The notes under the pieces were generated by a model that was not told the origin of the DNA, ran no database searches, and was given only the letters and a program-made list of their open reading frames with translations. Below are positions 54,984 through 63,559 of a DNA stretch of 64,000 nucleotides, in pieces. Positions within the stretch are counted from its first letter, which is position 1, and the number at the start of each line of letters is the position of its first letter. Origin of the DNA: Mycolicibacterium sp. CH28 (GTDB taxonomy: Bacteria; Actinomycetota; Actinomycetes; Mycobacteriales; Mycobacteriaceae); assembly GCF_004745805.1 (NCBI RefSeq), contig NZ_SRLQ01000004.1, positions 496,001-560,000 on the forward strand, read 5' to 3'. Both the position numbers and the translations under genes were made by a program.

Positions 54984-55643
54984 TCACGCAGAAAACGAGG
55001 GGCTGGCCAACTCGGTGAGCAGAGCACGGACGCGGGCATCGAGGTCGTCGCGGATTGCCCGCACCAGTTCCAACGGCTGACCGCCGGGATCGTCGATCGC
55101 CCAGTCGAGGTACCGCTTGCCTGGATACACCGCGCAGGCGTCCCCGCAGCCCATGGACACCACCACATCGGCGGCGGCGACGACATCGTCGGTGAGCGGT
55201 TTGGGATATTCATCGCCCAGATCGACGCCGACCTCCGCCATCGCCGCAGTGACCTGCGCGTCGATCTGCTCGGCCGGCGCCGCCCCGGCTGAGCGCACAT
55301 GCACTCGCCCCTGTCCGTGGTGGTCGAGCAGCGCCGCAGCCATCTGGGACCGGCCCGCGTTGTGCATGCAGATGAACAGCACCTCGGGCACGTCCTTGCG
55401 TACTGCGCCCTCTGATTGGGCAAGCGCGGTCAGCCGGTCGGCGGCGAACCGGGTGGCCAGCGTGGTCAGATGGTTGTGGACGCGGGCGGTTCGGCGCAGC
55501 GCCGCATACGACTCGAACACATAGCGCTCCACGGTCTGTGCCGAGAACACCCCCGCGTACTTCGTTGCGAGGTTCTGCGCGGCCCGCAACAGCACGGCCT
55601 GCGGCATCAACATCTCCGGCGCCGGGGTGTGCTCCTTCGCCAT
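54984..55643 (-). CDS. arsC: N-terminally extended arsenate reductase
   Basis: A 219-residue protein with two parts. Residues 1-80 form a three-helix unit (LRAAQNLATKYAGVFSAQTVERYVFESYAAL) found fused to phosphatase-like arsenate reductases in actinobacteria. The rest is a full reductase with CMHNAGRSQ, MGCGDAC and DWAIDDP. ATG overlaps the acr3 stop (TGATG). The helical part may guide oligomerisation or a partner protein. Confidence 0.9.
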   Translation of the reverse strand: MAKEHTPAPEMLMPQAVLLRAAQNLATKYAGVFSAQTVERYVFESYAALRRTARVHNHLTTLATRFAADRLTALAQSEGAVRKDVPEVLFICMHNAGRSQMAAALLDHHGQGRVHVRSAGAAPAEQIDAQVTAAMAEVGVDLGDEYPKPLTDDVVAAADVVVSMGCGDACAVYPGKRYLDWAIDDPGGQPLELVRAIRDDLDARVRALLTELASPSFSA

Positions 55644-56728
55644 CAGGATTCCTCGGCCGCGGACGCAGTGGACGGAAAGCGGTTACGCAATGCCAGCGAC
55701 ACGTAAACCAGCCCGACGAGGACGGGCACTTCGATCAGCGGACCGACCACCCCAGCCAGGGCTTGTCCGGAAGTCGCGCCGAACGTGGCGATGGCGACCG
55801 CGATCGCCAACTCGAAGTTGTTGCCCGCTGCGGTGAACGCCAGGGTGGTGGTCCGGGCATAGCCCAGGCCCAGTGCCGCTCCCATGAGGAACCCGCCACC
55901 CCACATCAAGGCGAAGTAGGCCAGCAGTGGCAACGCGATCCGGGCTACATCCCACGGCTGGGTGGTGATCCGATCACCCTGGAGCGCAAAGAGAATCACG
56001 ATCGTGAACAACAGGCCGTAGAGCGCCCACGGGCCAATCCTCGGCAGGAACCTGTCCTCGTACCACTGCCGGCCCTTGGCCTTCTCCCCGAGTCGGCGTG
56101 AGAGGTAGCCGGCCAGCAGTGGGATGCCAAGGAAGATCAGCACCGATTTGGCGATCTGCCACGGCGAGGTGGAGATCGACGCCTGCTGAAGGCCTAGCCA
56201 GCCGGGGAGCACGGAGAGGTAGAACCAGCCCAGAACCGCGAACATGACGACCTGGAATATCGAGTTCAGCGCCACCAGCACCGCGGCGGCTTCCCGGTCT
56301 CCGCACGCCAGGTCATTCCAGATGATCACCATGGCGATGCAGCGGGCCAACCCGACGATGATCAGCCCGGTGCGGTACTCCGGTAGATCGGGCAGCATCA
56401 GCCAGGCCAGGGTGAACATCAGTGCCGGGCCGAGCGCCCAGTTCAACACCAGCGAACTGACCAGCAGTTTGCGGTCGTTGGTGACGGTGTCGAGGCGGTC
56501 GTACCGCACCTTGGCCAAAACCGGGTACATCATGATCAACAGCCCTAAGGCGATCGGCAGCGAGATACCGTCGATCTGGACCTTCTCCAAGGCGGTGTTC
56601 AGCCCGGGCACCCACCGGCCCAGCAGCAGCCCGGCCGCCATCGCCACGCCGATCCACACCGGCAGGAACCGGTCCAGGGTGGACAGGCGACCGACCACGG
56701 GAGCCTCGGGACTCGCCGTGCCGGTCAC
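55643..56728 (-). CDS. acr3: Arsenite efflux permease Acr3
   Basis: A 361-residue, ten-helix transporter of the BART/Acr3 family. The characteristic Cys lies in GLARCIAMVIIWNDLACGD (about residue 130), and Glu in ALNSIFQVVM-containing helix and the late AIAVAIATFG helix fit. Exports As(OH)3 driven by the proton gradient, perhaps aided by ArsA. ATG overlaps the arsR stop (ATGA). Confidence 0.94.
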   Translation of the reverse strand: MTGTASPEAPVVGRLSTLDRFLPVWIGVAMAAGLLLGRWVPGLNTALEKVQIDGISLPIALGLLIMMYPVLAKVRYDRLDTVTNDRKLLVSSLVLNWALGPALMFTLAWLMLPDLPEYRTGLIIVGLARCIAMVIIWNDLACGDREAAAVLVALNSIFQVVMFAVLGWFYLSVLPGWLGLQQASISTSPWQIAKSVLIFLGIPLLAGYLSRRLGEKAKGRQWYEDRFLPRIGPWALYGLLFTIVILFALQGDRITTQPWDVARIALPLLAYFALMWGGGFLMGAALGLGYARTTTLAFTAAGNNFELAIAVAIATFGATSGQALAGVVGPLIEVPVLVGLVYVSLALRNRFPSTASAAEES

Positions 56729-57099
56729 GCCGAAACCCCCGTGACCGCAGCAGCTTCAGCACCGGCACTCAACAGCTCCGACAGGGTCGCCAGCACCTCG
56801 GGGACCACCGCGTAGTAGACCCATGACGCCCGTCGCTGCGAGGTCAGCAACCCCGCATCGCGCAGCACCTTCAGGTGGTGCGAGACCGTCGGCTGGGAGA
56901 CCTCCACACCCGCGGAGATGTCACACACGCAGGCCTCACCACCGGCATGGCTGGCCACCGAACTGAGTAGCTGCAGCCGCACCGGATCCGCCAGCGCCTT
57001 GAATTTCGCCGCCATCTCCACGGCCGCGGCCATGCTCAACGGCTCGGCCACCAGCGGCGCTACCGGACAGGCATCCCCGCCCGACTCCTGATTCGACAT
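56725..57099 (-). CDS. arsR: ArsR-family arsenic-responsive repressor
   Basis: A 124-residue winged-helix metalloid sensor. HTH in VSQPTVSHHLKVLRDAGLL; the As(III) site GEACVCDIS (Cys-Val-Cys) lies at the start of the recognition helix region, as in ArsR of E. coli. A further Cys near residue 11 might complete a three-thiol site. No clear ribosome site; the start may be leaderless. First gene of the operon and its likely autoregulator. Confidence 0.93.
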   Translation of the reverse strand: MSNQESGGDACPVAPLVAEPLSMAAAVEMAAKFKALADPVRLQLLSSVASHAGGEACVCDISAGVEVSQPTVSHHLKVLRDAGLLTSQRRASWVYYAVVPEVLATLSELLSAGAEAAAVTGVSA

Positions 57100-57107
57100 A
57101 CATCGAT

Positions 57108-57124
57108 ATTGACAAGCATCCAAT
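57108..57124. promoter_or_regulatory. Candidate ArsR operator
   Basis: ATTGACAAGCATCCAAT, an inverted repeat ATTG-N9-CAAT, lies 9 bp upstream of the arsR start codon. No other symmetric element is seen in the 247-bp region up to the AhpD-like gene. Proposed from position and symmetry only. Confidence 0.4.
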
Positions 57125-57346
57125 CAGAGGTCAAGTGAACGGATGGGGAACTCTTTCACCGGTCCAACGTCGGCGAGGCTCTTGCCCTTGGCGCTACCGT
57201 GCTGCGAGCATCTCGTCCACGAGTTCACTACCCAAGTGCTGCACCAATTCTCAACCGTCCACCCAACGGGTGCGGGCGCACCCACGCCCCGATGACCCGG
57301 TCGATCTGGCGCTGATTGAGCTCACCCAACTTCACTTGGGTATCGG

Positions 57347-57712
57347 TCAGGTGGACGTCGGTGCCGCAGCGTCGGCGAATTCGCAGAACGCCGCATAGGC
57401 CCGCGCGCCGTACACCGTGGCGGGCCCACCGTGCATGACGATCGCCACCCCGACTGCCTCGGCAGCCTCCTCCTTGGTGGCACCGGCGCGTACCGCCGCG
57501 CGGGCATGCGAGGCGATGCAGCCGTCGCAGCCGTGGACTACACCGATGGCCATCGCCATGAGTTCCTTGACCTTCGCCTCCAATGCACCCCCGCCCAGCG
57601 CTGCCCCGCTCATCTCGTTGAACGCGCGGTAGACCTCGGGGATCTGCTGCCGCAGAGCGCGGTGCTCGGAGCGCAGATCGTCGAGAACTTCGTGGTGGTG
57701 GCCATGTTCCAT
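57347..57712 (-). CDS. AhpD-like carboxymuconolactone decarboxylase family protein
   Basis: A 121-residue helical protein. Core motif ELMAMAIGVVHGCDGCIASHARAAVRAGATKEEAAEAVGVA contains the CxxC pair (Cys-Asp-Gly-Cys) and the following His of AhpD-type proteins, so thiol-peroxidase-linked redox activity is plausible. The His-rich start (MEHGHHHEV) could bind metal. It is not coupled to the ars operon (247-bp gap, same strand) but could share stress regulation. The gap shows no supportable gene. Confidence 0.82.
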   Translation of the reverse strand: MEHGHHHEVLDDLRSEHRALRQQIPEVYRAFNEMSGAALGGGALEAKVKELMAMAIGVVHGCDGCIASHARAAVRAGATKEEAAEAVGVAIVMHGGPATVYGARAYAAFCEFADAAAPTST

Positions 57713-57981
57713 GGCAAGCACCCTATACCGGGTGCCGTATTCTGAACTGGCCTTTCAGCGAGGTTCGCCCGTCCAGCGGCCGTTACCGTATCGTCGCCCA
57801 ACCGCGATCAGGCTGCGCTCATTCGCTGGTATACGACACTGCGGGTAGGCTCCACGGAGGTCGACGACGACCATGCTGTCCCGGTTCAGTTCCGGCGCTC
57901 TCAGCGATGTACCGCAGCCAGGCATTCCTGCCTCGGTGAGTGCTGCATGACGACGGCAGTCAGGGCAGGAGAGGAGCTCAT

Positions 57982-59190
57982 TTGGACACCATCCTGGGAT
58001 TGTCGATGACCCCCACGACCGTTGGACTGGTCCTGGTCGAAGGCGACGGGGTAGCCGGCGTCACCAAGGGCCACGACGCGTTCGAGGTGCGCCGCGGCGG
58101 GTTCAGCCCCGTCACCACCTCGGAGTTCGTGGCCGAGGCGTTGTCGCGCACCCAGGCCATCGCCGGTGGCCAGCGCCTGCAGTCAATCGGGGTGACCTGG
58201 AGCGATGATGCCTCGGTCGAAGCGTCGCTATTGCTCAACTCGCTGGCCGACTCCGGTTTCGACAACGTGGTGCCGATTCGGCTGCCGGAGGCCACCGAAG
58301 CCTTCGCCCGCGGCATTGGCGAGGTGATCGGCTCCGACGTCACCGCGGTGTGCGTCGTCGAGCCCGACGCCGTCGTCGCGCTGGTCGTCGACTCCATCGA
58401 GAACTCCGTGCAGACCGCCGTCAGCTACGACCTGGAGACCGAACAGGACCTGATCGGCTGGCTCACCGAGCTGTTGGCCCGTGCCGGCTGGCAGCCCGAC
58501 GGGCTGGTGCTGCTGGGCTCGGGGGACGAATTCGACACCATTGCACGCGAACTGGAGCAGATTCTGGGCATCCCGGTGCTGGCGCCGGCCGAAGCCGAAC
58601 TGGCACTAGCCCGCGGAGCCGCCCTGGCCTCGGTGAACACGATCGACCTTTTCGACGACCCGGTGTTCGCGCTCTGCGCCCCGCCTGCGCCCCGGCGCAG
58701 TCCTTCGGCCGCTCATCGCGCCCCGTTGGCGCTGCTGGTCGGCGGCGTCGTGGCATTCGTGGTGTCGGCCTCGGTCGCGGTGGGTCTAGAACTGCTGCCC
58801 GATCGTGGGGTGCGCTCCGAGCACCGCGAGGTGGTCAACACCGCTGAAACCCCCGCGCTGAAGCCGGCGGCCGTCCTGCCGGCCCCTGCCCCGCTCCCGG
58901 AAGCGCTTCCCACGCCGGCCGAGCAGGCTCTGCCGGCCGCACCGCCGGAGACCATGTCGGCACCGATGCCGGAGCAGGCGGTGGAACCGGCCATGACGAT
59001 GAATCCGACCGATCCGGCCCCGCAAGCGCCGGTGGTCGACGCCTCGGCCGATCCGGCCGCTGCAGGTCCCGTGCCACAGGCCCCTGTCGAGGCCACCGTT
59101 CCGACGGTTCCCGAGGCCAAACCGTCGTTGCGGACCCGCATCCTGGAGCGGCTGGCGGACCTGCGCTCCGACCCCGCGCCGGGCGGATAG
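57982..59190 (+). CDS. DUF7159-type mycobacterial membrane protein
   Basis: A 402-residue protein. The N-terminal 220 residues have an actin/Hsp70-like ATPase look (DTILGLSMTPTTVGLVLVEG, GSGDEFDTIARELEQILGIPV). One membrane helix (LALLVGGVVAFVVSASVAVGL, about 250-270) follows, then a Pro/Ala-rich extracytoplasmic tail. TTG is used because GGAGAGGAG lies just upstream and the family begins with (M/L)DT. Function not established; typical of mycobacteria. Confidence 0.8.
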   Translation: MDTILGLSMTPTTVGLVLVEGDGVAGVTKGHDAFEVRRGGFSPVTTSEFVAEALSRTQAIAGGQRLQSIGVTWSDDASVEASLLLNSLADSGFDNVVPIRLPEATEAFARGIGEVIGSDVTAVCVVEPDAVVALVVDSIENSVQTAVSYDLETEQDLIGWLTELLARAGWQPDGLVLLGSGDEFDTIARELEQILGIPVLAPAEAELALARGAALASVNTIDLFDDPVFALCAPPAPRRSPSAAHRAPLALLVGGVVAFVVSASVAVGLELLPDRGVRSEHREVVNTAETPALKPAAVLPAPAPLPEALPTPAEQALPAAPPETMSAPMPEQAVEPAMTMNPTDPAPQAPVVDASADPAAAGPVPQAPVEATVPTVPEAKPSLRTRILERLADLRSDPAPGG

Positions 59191-59336
59191 CGGTCGGTTT
59201 CGCTGATACGCGGCGGGGCGCGGTGCACCTGGCGCCTGCTCCGCCGCAGTTTCGGCACGTACCGGCATGTTTGGTGGGCGCGGCGGCGTCGAACAACTAG
59301 ACTGCCACTTTGCTGATCGCCCAGAGGACGGGAGCC

Positions 59337-60092
59337 ATGGCCAGAGCATTTCGACGAGCAATCGCCGCCGCGGGGATCGTGGTGCTCGCGATGGCGGCTT
59401 CTGTGCACGTCAGCGCTGCCGCCGTCGCTCCTTCTTTCGGCGGCGCCACTATCGCCTCGGTCCAGCCCACGAACGGTCAGCGTGTTGGGGTGGCCCACCC
59501 GATCGTCGTGACGTTCACCAAACCGGTGACCGACCGGTGGGCGGCGCAGCACGCCATTACCGTCACCTCCCCGGCCGATGTGGCGGGGCGCTTCGAGTGG
59601 CTCGATGACAGCACCGTGCAGTTCGTGCCCGACCAGTACTGGCCGGCGCACTCCGAGATCACGATGATGGCCGGCGGAATTCCGCGAACCTTCGGCACCG
59701 GCTCGGCGGTGCTCGGCGTCGCCAACATCTCGGCCCATACGTTCACCGTCAGCATCGACGGCCAGGTGGTTCGGCAGATGCCCGCGTCGATGGGCAAGCC
59801 CCGCCACCCCACACCCGTCGGGAGCTTCACGGTCCTGGAGAAGCAGTCCTCGGTCGTCATGGACTCCCGCACCATCGGCATCCCGCTCAGTGATCCCGAG
59901 GGTTACAAGCTCACGGTGGCCGACGCTGTGCGGATCACCTGGGGTGGGGTCTACGTGCACTCCGCCCCGTGGTCGGTCGGCTCACAGGGCTACGCCAATG
60001 TCAGCCACGGTTGCATCAACCTGAGCCCCGACAATGCCGCCTGGTACTTCGACCAGGTGAACATCGGCGATCCGGTCGTCATCAACGCCTGA
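59337..60092 (+). CDS. ldtA: L,D-transpeptidase, LdtMt1-like
   Basis: A 251-residue exported peptidoglycan cross-linker, the same length as M. tuberculosis LdtMt1 (Rv0116c). N-terminal hydrophobic anchor/signal, a beta-sandwich IgD domain (about 45-120), and a YkuD domain with the motif HSAPWSVGSQG...SHGCIN, nucleophile Cys226. It forms 3-3 cross-links between meso-diaminopimelate residues. ATG with GGGAG upstream. Likely monocistronic. Confidence 0.92.
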   Translation: MARAFRRAIAAAGIVVLAMAASVHVSAAAVAPSFGGATIASVQPTNGQRVGVAHPIVVTFTKPVTDRWAAQHAITVTSPADVAGRFEWLDDSTVQFVPDQYWPAHSEITMMAGGIPRTFGTGSAVLGVANISAHTFTVSIDGQVVRQMPASMGKPRHPTPVGSFTVLEKQSSVVMDSRTIGIPLSDPEGYKLTVADAVRITWGGVYVHSAPWSVGSQGYANVSHGCINLSPDNAAWYFDQVNIGDPVVINA

Positions 60093-60114
60093 TCGCGCGT
60101 TACCCCAGTGCCGT

Positions 60115-60777
60115 TCACGCCTTCGCGGCATGCAGGTTCTTTGCGGTCGGTGAGGTCGCGACGGAGGCAGGATCGGGGTAGGTCCGCAACACCCGGTCGG
60201 CGGTTCCCGGTGTGGTCACGCCGAACCAGTAGTGCTCGTTCTTGAAGTGGTGCAGGCGGTGGTCACGCCAGATCACCCGGTAGAAGGCGGATTTCGGCTT
60301 GTAGTCGGTATGCACCAGGTAGTGGCACCATTCGTAGACAAGTCCGACGGCCAGGATCACCACCAGGAATGTCAGCCCCATGCCGGCCCGCGGGAACGCC
60401 CACAGGGCGATGACCACCGCCGAGACCAGTGCCCCGATCAGCGACTGCAGCGGGATGAACACCAGCGTGGTATCGCGCGGGGCGACGTGGTGTTCCCGAT
60501 GTTTGCGCGCCAGCAGGGGATCGAGGGTGAGCCGGCCAACCCGGCGCGGGCGCCAGTGCAACACGAAGACGTGAATGGTCCACTCGACGAACGGGAACAG
60601 CACGGCAGTCGCCAGCGGCACCACCGCGTCGGTGAGCTGCCAGTCGCCAACGGCGATCCGGGCGATCACGGCCGCGGCTAGGCCCGTGGCCAGCAGCCAT
60701 GGTGACGGGTGGCGCCAGAACTCGCGGCCGGCGTCGGCCAGCGTGACGCCGCGGCGGTTGGTGGTCGGGTCGCTCAT
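60115..60777 (-). CDS. Membrane fatty-acid hydroxylase / sterol desaturase family
   Basis: A 220-residue integral membrane di-iron enzyme. Four or five hydrophobic helices and the eight-His pattern are present: HVFVLH, KHREHH, HYLVH and [14 protein letters not shown]. It inserts a hydroxyl or desaturates a lipid chain (carotenoid hydroxylases share the fold). ATG overlaps the regulator's stop (ATGA), so the two form an operon under probable GntR control. Confidence 0.87.
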   Translation of the reverse strand: MSDPTTNRRGVTLADAGREFWRHPSPWLLATGLAAAVIARIAVGDWQLTDAVVPLATAVLFPFVEWTIHVFVLHWRPRRVGRLTLDPLLARKHREHHVAPRDTTLVFIPLQSLIGALVSAVVIALWAFPRAGMGLTFLVVILAVGLVYEWCHYLVHTDYKPKSAFYRVIWRDHRLHHFKNEHYWFGVTTPGTADRVLRTYPDPASVATSPTAKNLHAAKA

Positions 60778-61496
60778 CGGTGTTCCTCCAGGGCGGTCAG
60801 AGCCGCGACCAGTGCGGAGGTCGCGGGTCCCAGAAGCTGTTTGGCGGCGGTGTCGGCGGCATCCGGGTCGCCCGCCGCGATGGCCCGGGCCAGCCTCCGG
60901 TAGGCCTCGGTCTGCCCGACCTCGGCGGACATCAACGTGGCCAGCGCAGGCAAGGCCGGCTCGTAGGCCGCCCGTAAGGTGTTGAACATCAACCGAAATG
61001 CGATGGAATCCGCTCCGTCGACGACGTGATCCCAGAACACCAATGCGTGGCGCTGCTGATCGACCGGGTCCTCGGCGGCGGCCAGCGCGTCGATCGACTC
61101 GTCGAGCCGCTCGATGAGCCCGGGTGGGCGGCGCCGCGCGGCCAGCTCGGCCACTTTCGGGCCGTTGTGCAGCCTGGCCTCCAGGATGCTGCGGGCCACC
61201 GCAAGGTCGAGCTCGCCACTGCGCAGCAGCAGCCGGGGGAGCAGGTCCAAACCGGCGTGGCGGCGGAAGTCGCGCACGGTGGTGGCGTCGCCCTGGCGTA
61301 CCTCGACCAGCCCGGCGGCGGCCACACGTTTGAGTGCCTCGCGCACTGCTGGCCGGGAGACGCCGAGCACCTCGGCCAGCCGGCGTTCACTGGGCAGGGA
61401 TTCGCCCGGTTGCATCTCACCGCTGAGTACGTCGGCGAGGATCTGTTCGAAGACGTCCTCGGGAACTGACCGGCGGTTGACCGGCTGTAATGCCAT
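60774..61496 (-). CDS. FadR-type GntR regulator
   Basis: A 240-residue regulator with an N-terminal winged helix ([46 protein letters not shown]) and an all-helical FCD-type ligand domain; [14 protein letters not shown] could hold a metal or acid ligand site. FadR-type proteins sense acyl-CoA or carboxylates. A perfect TGGT-N3-ACCA operator upstream suggests autoregulation. ATG chosen over a 6-residue longer start. Confidence 0.9.
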   Translation of the reverse strand: MALQPVNRRSVPEDVFEQILADVLSGEMQPGESLPSERRLAEVLGVSRPAVREALKRVAAAGLVEVRQGDATTVRDFRRHAGLDLLPRLLLRSGELDLAVARSILEARLHNGPKVAELAARRRPPGLIERLDESIDALAAAEDPVDQQRHALVFWDHVVDGADSIAFRLMFNTLRAAYEPALPALATLMSAEVGQTEAYRRLARAIAAGDPDAADTAAKQLLGPATSALVAALTALEEHR

Positions 61497-61533
61497 GGCC
61501 CCAGCATGGCCCACCTATCGGTCAGAGGTCAAG

Positions 61534-61544
61534 TGGTAAGACCA
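61534..61544. promoter_or_regulatory. GntR/FadR-type operator TGGTAAGACCA
   Basis: Perfect palindromic arms TGGT and ACCA around AAG, the FadR-subfamily pattern, 38 bp upstream of the regulator gene. Confidence 0.6.
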
Positions 61545-61627
61545 GTGCACGCCTGCGCTCAAACCGACAATCGGCCGCACATGAGCGAGAAGAACCCGCC
61601 AAATCGTCGATCTCGGTGCGGCCAGAC

Positions 61628-62173
61628 CTACTTGGGGTGGCGTGCGGTGAACCGCAGGGTCACCTCGTCGGCGACCTTCACCGACCCCATCATCACCGAG
61701 TACGGCTTCACTCCGAAGTACGTCTGGACCACCGGCACCTCGGTGGAGATCACCCAGGCGGTGCCGGCGTCTTCGACGCCCAACTCGACGCTCTGGGGTC
61801 GCGACGTGCCGTGAATCTCGACGGTCCCGTCCAGCCGGTAGCCGGTGTCGGTCTTGGTGACGGCATCGGCGGCGAACCGGACCTGCGGGTACTTCTTGGC
61901 GTCGAGCGCCTTGAGTGCGTTGGAGCGCACCACGCCCTTCTCCGGGCCGGACAGCGGCGTGACACCGCCTTCGCCCTTGAGGACCTGCAGAGAGTCCACG
62001 TCGACGATCAGTTCGGCCGAGACCGGTTCACCGCCGTCCCACTGCACGCTCGCGCGCCAGGACGCCATCGCGATGGTCAATCGGTGGCCCATCTTGGCCG
62101 CGGGGCCGGCGACTCCGGTGAGTATCTGCAGCTCGCCTTCGGCGGCGGTCAGTGTCCAGGGCGTATCGGTCAC
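61628..62173 (-). CDS. YceI-domain lipocalin-like protein
   Basis: A 181-residue beta-barrel protein. The pattern MASWRASVQWDGG, AELIVDVDSLQVL and VRFAADAVTKTDTGYRLDGTVEIHGTSRPQSVELGV is diagnostic for YceI, which binds polyprenoid or lipid molecules. No signal peptide, so cytoplasmic. GTG overlaps the cyp125 stop (GTGA): coupled, and likely part of the KstR-controlled unit. Confidence 0.88.
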   Translation of the reverse strand: MTDTPWTLTAAEGELQILTGVAGPAAKMGHRLTIAMASWRASVQWDGGEPVSAELIVDVDSLQVLKGEGGVTPLSGPEKGVVRSNALKALDAKKYPQVRFAADAVTKTDTGYRLDGTVEIHGTSRPQSVELGVEDAGTAWVISTEVPVVQTYFGVKPYSVMMGSVKVADEVTLRFTARHPK

Positions 62174-63450
62174 GCCTCGACTGTATCGGCATGGGCGACA
62201 GGGCTCTTGCCTGCACTGGCACCGGTGTAGTCGACCTGCCAGTGTTTGATGCCGTTGAGCCAGCCCGACCGCAACCGCTCCGGCTTGGCCAGTGGAGTCA
62301 GGTCGGGCATATGGTCGGCGATGGCGTTGAACATCAGATCGATCGTCATCCTGGCCAGGTTGGCGCCGATGCAGTAGTGCGCGCCGGTACCGCCGAAGCC
62401 GACATGGGGATTGGGGTCGCGCAGGATGTTGAACCGGAATGGATCTTCGAACACATCCTCGTCGAAGTTGGCCGAGCGGTAGGACATCACCACCCGCTGG
62501 CCCTTCGCAATCTTCACGCCGCCCAACTCGGTGTCCTCCAACGCGGTCCGTTGGAACGATGTCACCGGGGTGGCCCACCGGACGATCTCGTCGACCGCGG
62601 TCACCGGTCGCTGCGCCTTATACAGTTCCCACTGGTCCGGGAATTCGGTGAAGGCCGTCATGCCATGGGTGATCGAGTTGCGAGTGGTCTCGTTGCCGGC
62701 CACCGCCAGCAGGATCACGAAGAAGCCGAACTCATCGTCGGAAAGCTTGTGCCCCTCGACATCGGCCTGCACCAGCTTGGTCACCAGATCGTCGCGGGGG
62801 TTGGCGGTCCGGTCGGCGGCCATCTGCATGCCGTACATGATCAGCTCGCCGGCGGCGCCCGTCGGGTCATTGCGGGCGAACTCGGGGTCCGCCTCACCGA
62901 CCATCTGATTGGACCAGTCGAAGAGCTTCTTGCGTTCATCCTGCGGCACGCCCATCAGGTCGGCGATGGCCTGCAGTGGCAGCTCGCAGGAGACCTGCTC
63001 GACGAAGTCGCCGGAGCCCTCCGCGGCGGCGGTCTTCGCGATCGCCTGGGCTCGCTCGGCCAGATTTGCGCGCAGTGTCTCGACAGCACGCGGGGTGAAC
63101 GCGCGTGAGACGATCTGGCGCAGATGGGTGTGATGCGGCGCGTCCATGTTCAGCAGGATGAACTGGCCGGTGTCCTTGTGCGACACGCTCGGATTGTCCG
63201 GATAGCGTGGCAGCGCTGTGTTCTCCAGGCTGGAGAAGATATCGCTGCGCCGCGAGATCTCCTTGACGTCCTTGTGTTTGGTGACGACCCAGTACCCGTC
63301 GTCGTCGAAACCGCCGACACCTCTTGGTTGCTCGTTCCACCAGATCGGCGCAACCCGGCGCAGCTCGGCGAGCTCCTCGACAGGCAGCCGCTCGTTGTTC
63401 AGATCGGGATCGGTGAAGTCGAAACCCGGGGGCAGGTTGGGACTAGGCAT
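62170..63450 (-). CDS. cyp125: Steroid C26-monooxygenase, CYP125 family
   Basis: A 426-residue P450 strikingly similar to M. tuberculosis CYP125A1, which oxidises the cholesterol side chain at C26/27 to start its breakdown. Shared stretches: SPNLPPGFDFTDP, GSGDFVEQVSCELPLQAIA, VAGNETTRNSITHGM and RLRSGWLNGIKHWQVDYTG. Haem Cys360 in GTGAHYCIGANLA. GGAGGTG eight bases before the ATG fixes the start; a 9-residue longer frame lacks a site. A KstR-type box upstream agrees with sterol regulation. Might be a CYP125 paralogue rather than the one in the main cholesterol cluster. Confidence 0.94.
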   Translation of the reverse strand: MPSPNLPPGFDFTDPDLNNERLPVEELAELRRVAPIWWNEQPRGVGGFDDDGYWVVTKHKDVKEISRRSDIFSSLENTALPRYPDNPSVSHKDTGQFILLNMDAPHHTHLRQIVSRAFTPRAVETLRANLAERAQAIAKTAAAEGSGDFVEQVSCELPLQAIADLMGVPQDERKKLFDWSNQMVGEADPEFARNDPTGAAGELIMYGMQMAADRTANPRDDLVTKLVQADVEGHKLSDDEFGFFVILLAVAGNETTRNSITHGMTAFTEFPDQWELYKAQRPVTAVDEIVRWATPVTSFQRTALEDTELGGVKIAKGQRVVMSYRSANFDEDVFEDPFRFNILRDPNPHVGFGGTGAHYCIGANLARMTIDLMFNAIADHMPDLTPLAKPERLRSGWLNGIKHWQVDYTGASAGKSPVAHADTVEA

Positions 63451-63545
63451 GTACAGCGCACCTCCATACGAACTCATCTAGTGCCCGTGCTCCATGCCTA
63501 CACCACGGGCGGAGGGTTCGGTGGCGGCTTTCGGAAACTCACAAA

Positions 63546-63559
63546 TGAAACGTGTTCTA
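63546..63559. promoter_or_regulatory. KstR-type operator upstream of cyp125
   Basis: TGAAACGTGTTCTA matches TnnAACnnGTTnnA exactly. It is 96 bp upstream of the cyp125 start and runs over the stop codon of the adjacent regulator gene, whose last base pairs are 63557-63559. Confidence 0.7.

Noticed and set aside
57124..57346. Possible small gene or transposase remnant between arsR and the AhpD-like gene
   Set aside because: One minus-strand frame reads on for about 40 codons but has no start, ribosome site or recognisable motif.
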